This document shows positions 57,858-64,000 of a stretch of 64,000 nucleotides of DNA, one piece after another (the stretch's first letter is position 1; the number at the start of each line of letters is the position of its first letter). Under the pieces are notes generated by a model. The model worked only from the letters and a program-made list of their open reading frames with translations. It was not told where the DNA came from and ran no database searches. Position numbers and translations under genes: made by a program. The DNA is from Pseudomonas pohangensis (GTDB lineage: Bacteria > Pseudomonadota > Gammaproteobacteria > Pseudomonadales > Pseudomonadaceae): positions 496,001 through 560,000 of the forward strand of contig NZ_LT629785.1 of NCBI RefSeq assembly GCF_900105995.1. The letters run 5' to 3'.

Positions 57858-58274
57858 ATGGCTGAAAATACTGAACTGCGCAAAGCCGGCTTGAAGGTGA
57901 CCCTGCCCCGGCTGAAGATTCTTCAATTGCTCGAATCTGCCGGACAACGGCACATGAGTGCGGAGGATGTCTACAAGGCGCTGATGGAGGCCGAGGAAGA
58001 CGTTGGTCTGGCGACGGTATACCGGGTTTTGACCCAGTTCGAGAGCGCCGGTCTGGTAGTCAGGCACAATTTTGATGGTGGTCATGCAGTGTTTGAGCTG
58101 GCCGATGGCGGCCATCATGACCACATGGTCTGTGTGGATACCGGTGAGGTGATCGAATTCATGGATGCCGAGATCGAGCGTCGGCAGAAGGAAATTGTCA
58201 AACAGCACGGCTTCGAACTGGTCGAGCACAATCTGGTGCTGTATGTGCGCAAGTCGCGAAAAAAAGATGCCTGA
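57858..58274 (+). CDS. fur: Ferric uptake regulator
   Basis: 138-residue Fe(II)-dependent repressor. Winged helix at residues 12-75 with DVGLATVYRVLTQFESAGLVVRHNF; metal-binding His/Asp in GGHAVFELADGGHHDHMVCVDTGEVIEF near residue 75. As usual in pseudomonads, the C-terminal CxxC zinc motif is absent. It controls iron-uptake genes genome-wide. The bamE-fur divergent region has no clear Fur box that I could recognise. Confidence 0.97.
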   Translation: MAENTELRKAGLKVTLPRLKILQLLESAGQRHMSAEDVYKALMEAEEDVGLATVYRVLTQFESAGLVVRHNFDGGHAVFELADGGHHDHMVCVDTGEVIEFMDAEIERRQKEIVKQHGFELVEHNLVLYVRKSRKKDA

Positions 58275-58297
58275 CGCATTGTTGATGCGTGTCTGCG

Positions 58298-58325
58298 ACG
58301 GCGACCCGGGGGTCGCCGTTTTTTA
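58298..58325 (+). terminator. Rho-independent terminator of fur
   Basis: ACGGCGACC / GGTCGCCGT stem with a four-base loop and a T6 run, about 25 bases past the fur stop. Confidence 0.9.
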
Positions 58326-58332
58326 TGCCTGA

Positions 58333-60006
58333 TCAATTGTTGGCGATCGTCACCAGCTTGCGTGCGTGAGCCAGGGACTCTTCTGTCAGGTCGACACCGC
58401 CGAGCATGCGTGCGATTTCCTCGATTTGCGCCGCTTTGTCCAGTGCGGTGATGGCTGTGCGGGTTTCACTGCTGCCGCGCTCCTTGTGCACGAACAGGTG
58501 CTGATGCCCCTGTGCCGCCACTTGAGGCAGGTGCGTGACGGTCAGTACCTGGCCATGCTCGCCCAGTTGGCGCAGCAGTTGGCCGACCACTTCTGCGGTG
58601 GGCCCGCCAATGCCTACGTCCACTTCGTCAAAAACCAGTGTCGGCACTCTGGATGTCTGCGCAGTGATGACCTGAATGGCCAGGCTGATGCGCGAAAGCT
58701 CTCCTCCCGAGGCTACTTTTGCCAGCGCCTTGAGCGGCTGCCCGGGGTTGGCGCTGACCAGGAATTCAACCAGTTCCAGGCCGGCGGGGTGTGGGTCGTT
58801 GGTGTCGGTAGCAGGCAGCTCAATGCCCAGCCGCCCTCCCGGCATGCCCAGCCGCTGCATCTCGGTTTCAACGGCAGTCGAGAGCTGGGCGGCCGCAGTC
58901 TGGCGCATCCGGCTGAGTTCGGTGGCCTTTTCCTGGTAGTGACGGGCATAGGCGTCCAGCTCTGTCTGTAACTGCTCGACGGCCAGATCGTCGGCATTCA
59001 GTCCGTCCAGTTCTTCGAGCAGTTTCTGCTGCAAGCCGGGCAGCTCCAGAGGCTTGATCCGGTGCTTGCGCGCCAGGTTGTAGATGGCGTCGAGTCGCTC
59101 TTCCAGCAGTTGCTGGCGCTGCGGGTCAGCATCAAAGTGGTCGAGAAAACGATTCAGTTCGCCCACCGCTTCCTCGACCTGTATCTGCGCGCTGGTCAGC
59201 AGGCTGACGGTTTCACTGATGGCGCCGGTATGTCCGGGGAAGGCGGTCAGGCGTTGCAGGCTGGTGGCCAATGCCGACAGCACGTTGCCGGCATCACTGT
59301 CGCTGCACAGGTCGAGAACCTGCTTGCAGGCTGCAAGCAGCTGTTCGGCGTTGCTCAGGGTGCGGTGTTCCTGCTCCAGTTGCTCCAGTTCGTGATCACC
59401 CAGGGCCAGATTTTCCAGTTCTTCGATCTGGTAGCTGAGTAGCTGGTGCTGGGCCCGCTGTTCGTTGCTGTTGCTGGACAGGCGCTGCAGTTGCTGGCTG
59501 GTCTGGCGCCAGCGCTGAGCGGCCAATTGCACCTGACGGGCCAGTTCGCTGGCGCCGGCGAACTCATCGAGCAGGCGTCTATGGGTGTCGGTTTTCAGCA
59601 GCGACTGGTGCTCGTGCTGGCTGTGAATATCGATGAGTAGTTCGCCGAGGGCCTTGAGATCCGCTTGCGGGCAGGGGCTGCCATTGATGTAGGCGCGTGA
59701 GCGGCCTTCGGCGGTAATGACCCGGCGCAGGATGCACGGGCCGTCCTGATCCAGGTCGCGCTGGGCCAGCCAGTCGCGGGCTTCGGGTATTTCACTCAGA
59801 TCAAAGCTGGCGAGGATGTCGGCCTTGTCACTGCCGGGGCGCACTACGCCGCTGTCGGTACGGTCGCCAAGGGCCAGGCCAAGGGCGTCGAGCATGATGG
59901 ATTTGCCGGCACCGGTCTCGCCGGTGATCACCGTCATGCCCTGCTGCAGTTCAATATCGAGGTGTTCGACGATGGCGAAATTGTTCACAGCCAGATGGAT
60001 CAGCAT
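58333..60006 (-). CDS. recN: DNA repair protein RecN
   Basis: 557-residue SMC-like ATPase in double-strand-break repair. Walker A is VITGETGAGKSIMLDAL near residue 30; a long coiled-coil region (residues 155-380) follows. The signature SGGELSRISLAIQV is near residue 430 and Walker B TLVFDEVDVGIGG near residue 455. Length matches E. coli RecN (553). A LexA-type box 23 bases upstream of the ATG indicates SOS control. Confidence 0.96.
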   Translation of the reverse strand: MLIHLAVNNFAIVEHLDIELQQGMTVITGETGAGKSIMLDALGLALGDRTDSGVVRPGSDKADILASFDLSEIPEARDWLAQRDLDQDGPCILRRVITAEGRSRAYINGSPCPQADLKALGELLIDIHSQHEHQSLLKTDTHRRLLDEFAGASELARQVQLAAQRWRQTSQQLQRLSSNSNEQRAQHQLLSYQIEELENLALGDHELEQLEQEHRTLSNAEQLLAACKQVLDLCSDSDAGNVLSALATSLQRLTAFPGHTGAISETVSLLTSAQIQVEEAVGELNRFLDHFDADPQRQQLLEERLDAIYNLARKHRIKPLELPGLQQKLLEELDGLNADDLAVEQLQTELDAYARHYQEKATELSRMRQTAAAQLSTAVETEMQRLGMPGGRLGIELPATDTNDPHPAGLELVEFLVSANPGQPLKALAKVASGGELSRISLAIQVITAQTSRVPTLVFDEVDVGIGGPTAEVVGQLLRQLGEHGQVLTVTHLPQVAAQGHQHLFVHKERGSSETRTAITALDKAAQIEEIARMLGGVDLTEESLAHARKLVTIANN

Positions 60007-60028
60007 GGGGCACCTCGAATGTTGAATG

Positions 60029-60044
60029 CTGTGTATTTATACAG
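60029..60044 (-). promoter_or_regulatory. LexA (SOS) box upstream of recN
   Basis: CTGT-GTATTTAT-ACAG, an exact CTGT-N8-ACAG palindrome with an AT-rich core, 23 bases before the recN start. It fits the family-wide SOS regulation of recN. Confidence 0.88.
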
Positions 60045-60076
60045 TATCCGATTTGCTGCTGACAATCACCTTTGCC

Positions 60077-60104
60077 CTTGAAGCCGGGCACACAGTCCCC
60101 ATAT
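60077..60104 (+). promoter_or_regulatory. Sigma-32-type heat-shock promoter of grpE
   Basis: CTTGAAG (60077-60083), a 13-base spacer and CCCCATAT (60097-60104), close to the CTTGAAA-N13-CCCCATNT consensus. It sits about 55 bases upstream of the grpE ATG. Confidence 0.88.
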
Positions 60105-60159
60105 AGATGCTCAGTGCAAGGCGGAAGCGTGTTGACGCCCCAATTGAGAGGAAAAGTTG

Positions 60160-60705
60160 ATGGTTGACGAAGTGGATCTGGATAGCCCGAACCCTGAAGC
60201 CCGGCAAACTGCGGAGGCAGGCGAGGATTTGCAGGCGCGCATTCAAACGCTCGAAGAGCAGCTGGCCGAGGCGCAGGACCAGTCCCTACGGGTTGCTGCC
60301 GACATGCAGAACGTGCGTCGGCGTGCCGAGCTTGATGTCGAGAAGGCACACAAATTTGCGCTGGAAAAGCTGGTCACCGACCTCCTGCCGGTGGTTGACA
60401 GCATCGAGCGCGGACTTGAGTTGACCAGTGCGGATGATGAGGCGAGCAAGCCTGTGCGTGAAGGCATGGAGCTGACCCTCAAGTTGCTGGTCGATACCCT
60501 CAAGCGTTATCAGGTAGATGCGCTGGATCCACATGGCGAGCCCTTCAATGCCGAGCACCATCAGGCGATGGCCATGCAGGAAAGTCCCGAGGTGGAGCCC
60601 AACAGTGTGCTCAAGGTGTTCCAGAAAGGGTATCTGCTCAATGGCCGCCTGTTGCGGCCTGCCATGGTTGTGGTGAGCAAGGCGCCGTCTGCAACCCAGT
60701 CCTAG
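60160..60705 (+). CDS. grpE: Nucleotide exchange factor GrpE
   Basis: 181-residue DnaK co-chaperone that releases ADP. N-terminal acidic region and coiled coil (LEEQLAEAQDQSLRVAADMQNVRRRAELDVEKAHKFALEKLVTDLLPVVDSIERGLEL, residues 25-85), then a C-terminal beta domain with FNAEHHQAMAMQESPEVEPNSVLKVFQKGYLLNGRLLRPAMVVVS. The ATG at 60160 is preferred over the TTG three bases earlier; AGAGGAAAAG lies just upstream. A sigma-32-type promoter precedes it. Confidence 0.96.
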   Translation: MVDEVDLDSPNPEARQTAEAGEDLQARIQTLEEQLAEAQDQSLRVAADMQNVRRRAELDVEKAHKFALEKLVTDLLPVVDSIERGLELTSADDEASKPVREGMELTLKLLVDTLKRYQVDALDPHGEPFNAEHHQAMAMQESPEVEPNSVLKVFQKGYLLNGRLLRPAMVVVSKAPSATQS

Positions 60706-60718
60706 ATCGATGGGTGTA

Positions 60719-60746
60719 CTTGAAATTTCCAAGGCAACCCCCATCT
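60719..60746 (+). promoter_or_regulatory. Sigma-32-type heat-shock promoter of dnaK
   Basis: CTTGAAA (60719-60725), a 13-base spacer and CCCCATCT (60739-60746), an exact match to the heat-shock consensus, about 90 bases upstream of dnaK. Same spacer length as the grpE promoter. Confidence 0.93.
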
Positions 60747-60835
60747 GTTAGTTCAAGCGTTTAATGCTGCCGTGATGACCTGATTGCAGGTTGTGGCGGT
60801 AATCAAGAATCAAGTCAAAGTATTGGAGAATATTC

Positions 60836-62749
60836 ATGGGCAAGATTATCGGTATCGACCTGGGGACCACCAACTCCTGCGTCTCCATTCTGGAAAACGG
60901 CAAAGCCAAAGTCATCGAGAACGCCGAAGGTGCACGCACCACGCCATCGATCATTGCCTATGCCAATGACGGTGAAATTCTGGTTGGCCAGTCGGCCAAG
61001 CGCCAGGCAGTGACCAATCCGCATAACACCCTGTATGCGGTGAAGCGCCTGATTGGCCGTCGTTTTGCTGAGGATGTCGTACAGAAAGACATCCAGATGG
61101 TGCCGTACAAGATCGTCAAGGCTGACAACAACGACGCCTGGGTCGAGGTCAACGGCCAGAAGATGGCGCCGCCGCAGATCTCTGCGGAAATTCTGAAGAA
61201 AATGAAAAAAACCGCCGAAGACTATCTGGGCGAAGCAGTCACCGAAGCGGTTATCACCGTGCCGGCCTACTTCAATGACAGTCAGCGTCAGGCGACCAAG
61301 GACGCCGGCCGCATCGCCGGTCTGGACGTCAAGCGCATCATCAACGAGCCGACCGCGGCAGCACTGGCCTATGGCATGGACAAGGCCAAGGGCGACCACA
61401 CCGTGATCGTCTATGACCTGGGCGGCGGAACCTTCGACGTGTCGGTAATCGAGATTGCCGAAGTGGATGGCGAGCACCAGTTCGAAGTACTGGCCACCAA
61501 CGGTGACACCTTCCTCGGCGGTGAAGATTTCGATATTCGTCTGATCGACTACCTGGTCGACGAGTTCAAGAAAGAAACCGGCATGAACCTCAAGGGTGAT
61601 CCGCTGGCCATGCAGCGCCTGAAGGAAGCCGCCGAGAAGGCCAAGATCGAGCTGTCTTCCAGCCAGTCGACCGACGTCAACCTGCCGTACATCACTGCAG
61701 ATGCCAGCGGACCGAAGCACCTCAACGTGAAGATTTCCCGTGCCAAGCTGGAGTCGCTGGTTGAAGATCTGGTGCAGCGCACCATCGAGCCATGCCGTAT
61801 CGCCCTGAAAGATGCCGGCATCGAGATCAGCGCGATCAACGACGTGATTCTGGTCGGTGGCCAGACCCGTATGCCGCTGGTGCAGAAGCTGGTGACCGAA
61901 TTCTTCGGCAAGGAAGCGCGCAAGGACGTCAACCCGGACGAAGCCGTAGCCATGGGCGCGGCGATTCAGGGTGCGGTACTGGCCGGTGACGTCAAGGACG
62001 TATTGCTGCTGGACGTTACGCCGCTGACGCTGGGTATCGAGACCATGGGCGGCGTGATGACCGCACTGATCGAGAAGAACACCACCATTCCGACCAAGAA
62101 GTCGCAGGTGTTTTCCACCGCCGATGACAATCAGGGCGCGGTAACCATCCACGTGCTGCAGGGTGAGCGCAAGCAGGCCGCTGGCAACAAATCGCTGGGC
62201 AAGTTTGATCTGGCCGAGATTCCGCCGGCGCCGCGTGGCGTACCGCAGATCGAAGTAACCTTCGATATCGACGCCAACGGTATCCTGCATGTTGGCGCCA
62301 AAGACAAGGCCACCGGCAAGACCCAGTCGATCGTGATCAAGGCCAACTCCGGTCTGTCCGAGGAGGAAATCGAGCAGATGGTGCGTGATGCCGAGGCCAA
62401 TGCCGAGGAAGACCGCAAGTTCGAAGAGCTGGCCACTGCGCGCAATCAGGGCGATCAGCTGGTGCATGCCACCCGCAAGATGGTCACTGAAGCCGGTGAC
62501 AAGGCGACCGACGATGAGAAGGCGGCGATCGAGAAAGCGCTTGGCGAACTGGAAGTTGCCGTCAAGGGCGACGACAAGGCTGACATCGAGGCGAAAATGA
62601 CCGCGCTGTCCCAGGCCACCGCACCGCTGGCACAGAAGATGTATGCCGAGCAGGCGGAAGCCGGCCAGGCGGCGCCGGAAGGCGAGCAGGCACAGGCTGG
62701 CGATGATGTGGTCGATGCCGAGTTCGAAGAGGTTAAAGACAACAAGTAA
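60836..62749 (+). CDS. dnaK: Molecular chaperone DnaK (Hsp70)
   Basis: 637-residue Hsp70. ATPase domain (1-385) with GIDLGTTNSCVSIL at the start, VITVPAYFNDSQRQATKDAGRIAGL near residue 140, VIVYDLGGGTFDVSVIEI near residue 192 and ILVGGQTRMPLV near residue 340. Substrate-binding domain with LLLDVTPLTLGIETMGG near residue 390, a helical lid, and the C-terminal EEVKDNK. Works with GrpE and DnaJ encoded on either side. Confidence 0.98.
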   Translation: MGKIIGIDLGTTNSCVSILENGKAKVIENAEGARTTPSIIAYANDGEILVGQSAKRQAVTNPHNTLYAVKRLIGRRFAEDVVQKDIQMVPYKIVKADNNDAWVEVNGQKMAPPQISAEILKKMKKTAEDYLGEAVTEAVITVPAYFNDSQRQATKDAGRIAGLDVKRIINEPTAAALAYGMDKAKGDHTVIVYDLGGGTFDVSVIEIAEVDGEHQFEVLATNGDTFLGGEDFDIRLIDYLVDEFKKETGMNLKGDPLAMQRLKEAAEKAKIELSSSQSTDVNLPYITADASGPKHLNVKISRAKLESLVEDLVQRTIEPCRIALKDAGIEISAINDVILVGGQTRMPLVQKLVTEFFGKEARKDVNPDEAVAMGAAIQGAVLAGDVKDVLLLDVTPLTLGIETMGGVMTALIEKNTTIPTKKSQVFSTADDNQGAVTIHVLQGERKQAAGNKSLGKFDLAEIPPAPRGVPQIEVTFDIDANGILHVGAKDKATGKTQSIVIKANSGLSEEEIEQMVRDAEANAEEDRKFEELATARNQGDQLVHATRKMVTEAGDKATDDEKAAIEKALGELEVAVKGDDKADIEAKMTALSQATAPLAQKMYAEQAEAGQAAPEGEQAQAGDDVVDAEFEEVKDNK

Positions 62750-62843
62750 CCTGCCTGTCTGGCTGTTGCCTTGCCGGAATAGCGGTGCGGCAACGGCCAT
62801 GCGCTCCGGTTTTCCGGTGTCAGCGTTGACTGGATAAAAGCCG

Positions 62844-62863
62844 CGCGGGAGCTTGCTCCCGCG
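62844..62863. repeat. REP-like hairpin between dnaK and dnaJ
   Basis: Perfect palindrome CGCGGGAGC-TT-GCTCCCGCG followed by TAGGCG, resembling the core of the family B REP repeats near bauA. It lies in the 157-base dnaK-dnaJ gap and could attenuate or protect the message. Confidence 0.8.
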
Positions 62864-62906
62864 TAGGCGTATCTGGAGTAGATGAATTTGAAGGTGTTGA
62901 TGATTT

Positions 62907-64000
62907 ATGGCCAAGCGTGACTATTACGAAATCCTCGGTGTCGAGCGGGGCGTTAGCGAAGCGGAGTTGAAAAAGGCCTACCGCCGTCTGGCAATGAAAT
63001 ATCACCCGGATCGCAGTCCGGATGACAAGAACGCCGAAGAAAAATTCAAGGAAGCCAGCGAAGCCTACGAAGTGCTCTCCGATGCGGCCAAGCGTTCGGC
63101 TTATGATCAGTACGGCCATGCCGGGGTTGACCCGCAGATGGGCGGTGGCGGCGGATTTGGCGGCGGGAACTTCTCCGATATTTTCGGCGATGTGTTCAGC
63201 GATTTCTTTGGTGGCGGCGGCGGTCGTGGCGGTCAGCGCGGTGGCCCCCAGCGCGGCAGTGATCTGCGCTACACGCTGGATCTCGATCTGGAAGATGCCG
63301 TTCGCGGGACCACGGTAACCATTCGTGTACCGACGCTGGTCAACTGCAAGCCCTGCGAGGGTTCCGGAGCGAAGAAAGGCAGCACTCCGGTGAGCTGTAC
63401 GACCTGTGGCGGTATCGGCCAGGTGCGCATGCAACAGGGCTTCTTTTCGGTGCAGCAGACCTGTCCGCGTTGTCATGGCAGCGGCAAGATGATCACCGAT
63501 CCCTGCACCAGCTGCCACGGGCAGGGCCGGGTTGAAGAGCACAAGACGCTTTCGGTCAAGGTTCCGCCAGGTGTGGACAGCGGGGATCGGATTCGTCTCA
63601 CCGGCGAAGGTGAGGCGGGCGCCCAGGGCGGGCCGGCAGGCGACCTCTATGTGGTAGTCAGCGTGCGCGAGCACCAGATTTTCCAGCGCGATGGCAAGCA
63701 CTTGTATTGCGAAGTGCCGATCAGCTTCGTCGATGCTGCGCTGGGTGGCGAGCTGGAAGTGCCGACCCTTGATGGCCGGGTCAAGCTGAAGATCCCGGAA
63801 GGTACCCAGACCGGCAAGCTGTTCAGGCTGCGCGGTAAAGGGGTGGCACCGGTGCGTGGTGGTGGTGCAGGTGACCTGATGTGCAAGGTGCTGATCGAGA
63901 CGCCGGTCAAACTGACCCGGCATCAGCGCGAACTGCTCGAAGGCTTCCGCGACAGTTTGCAGGGTGACGAATTGCACTCACCCAAGACCAGTAGCTGGTT
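62907..64000 (+). CDS. dnaJ: Chaperone DnaJ (3' end beyond the window)
   Basis: The first 364 codons are present; the gene runs off the right edge, probably about ten codons short of complete (E. coli DnaJ has 376). J-domain MAKRDYYEILGVERGVSEAELKKAYRRLA with the HPD motif in KYHPDRS near residue 33; a Gly/Phe-rich linker (residues 78-110); four CxxCxGxG zinc repeats (CKPCEGSG, CTTCGGIG, CPRCHGSG, CTSCHGQG) between about residues 145 and 210; then the C-terminal substrate-binding domains. It stimulates the ATPase of DnaK. Confidence 0.97.
   Translation, partial: MAKRDYYEILGVERGVSEAELKKAYRRLAMKYHPDRSPDDKNAEEKFKEASEAYEVLSDAAKRSAYDQYGHAGVDPQMGGGGGFGGGNFSDIFGDVFSDFFGGGGGRGGQRGGPQRGSDLRYTLDLDLEDAVRGTTVTIRVPTLVNCKPCEGSGAKKGSTPVSCTTCGGIGQVRMQQGFFSVQQTCPRCHGSGKMITDPCTSCHGQGRVEEHKTLSVKVPPGVDSGDRIRLTGEGEAGAQGGPAGDLYVVVSVREHQIFQRDGKHLYCEVPISFVDAALGGELEVPTLDGRVKLKIPEGTQTGKLFRLRGKGVAPVRGGGAGDLMCKVLIETPVKLTRHQRELLEGFRDSLQGDELHSPKTSSW

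Noticed and set aside
60815..62914. 699-codon minus-strand reading frame opposite dnaK
   Set aside because: Known type of false antisense frame over dnaK; no start signal or domain.

Overview
The window is a chromosomal segment of a Pseudomonadaceae gammaproteobacterium (Pseudomonas or a close relative; the genus cannot be fixed from the sequence alone). The main evidence is the block at the right end (smpB, ratA, rnfH, bamE/omlA, fur, recN, grpE, dnaK, dnaJ), which is the pseudomonad order. A bauR-bauA-bauC beta-alanine cluster, an mqo gene, Pseudomonas-style REP repeats and a high-GC base composition agree. Coding density is high; no tRNA, rRNA, CRISPR array, integrase or transposase was seen.

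Layout. 0-6.2 kb holds housekeeping genes: the end of a flavodoxin gene, an acyltransferase, two small conserved proteins, an SRAP protein that lacks the family's catalytic Cys, a GDT1 cation transporter, rsmC, a 2-hydroxyacid dehydrogenase and a LysE exporter. 6.2-6.85 kb is a non-coding element built as a large imperfect inverted repeat. 6.9-11.9 kb has a thiolase, a divergent acyl-CoA ligase and a DUF1302 outer-membrane protein. 12-19.4 kb is a minus-strand aromatic meta-cleavage operon (ring hydrolase, VOC extradiol dioxygenase, FAD hydroxylase, hydratase, acetaldehyde dehydrogenase, aldolase, acyltransferase). A TetR gene lies upstream of it, and matching TGAACA-N4-TGTTCA palindromes sit at both promoters. 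Together these genes would turn a hydroxylated arene into acetyl-CoA, pyruvate and a side-chain acid, and the ligase and thiolase could feed that acid into beta-oxidation; the substrate is unknown.

20.5-35.2 kb is mixed: an MBL-fold hydrolase, an OmpA-type lipoprotein, mqo, a YajG lipoprotein, a MATE pump, a membrane GGDEF enzyme, an overlapping trio (MazG-like, cmoM, DUF4136), an Ada protein with a shortened AraC region, a RIO kinase overlapping a DUF4157-like gene, and the copper set copA-cueR with divergent copZ. 35.3-42.4 kb carries an RND pump (adaptor plus permease) and a TAXI-type binding lipoprotein paired with GltS. 42.4-51.1 kb carries bauR/bauA/bauC and two C26 gamma-glutamyl hydrolases, which fits polyamine and beta-alanine breakdown, around a minus-strand run of yjdM, DUF1456, a pseudouridine synthase and a LEA lipoprotein. 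51.3-55.3 kb has a Baeyer-Villiger-type monooxygenase convergent with modABC. ssrA (tmRNA) follows, then the smpB-to-dnaJ block with two sigma-32-type promoters and a LexA box; dnaJ runs off the right edge.

The items most worth a second look are the TetR operator pair and its meta-cleavage operon, the TAXI-GltS pair, the element at 6.2-6.85 kb, the SRAP and Ada variants, and a repeat family that supplies the stop codons of two genes.
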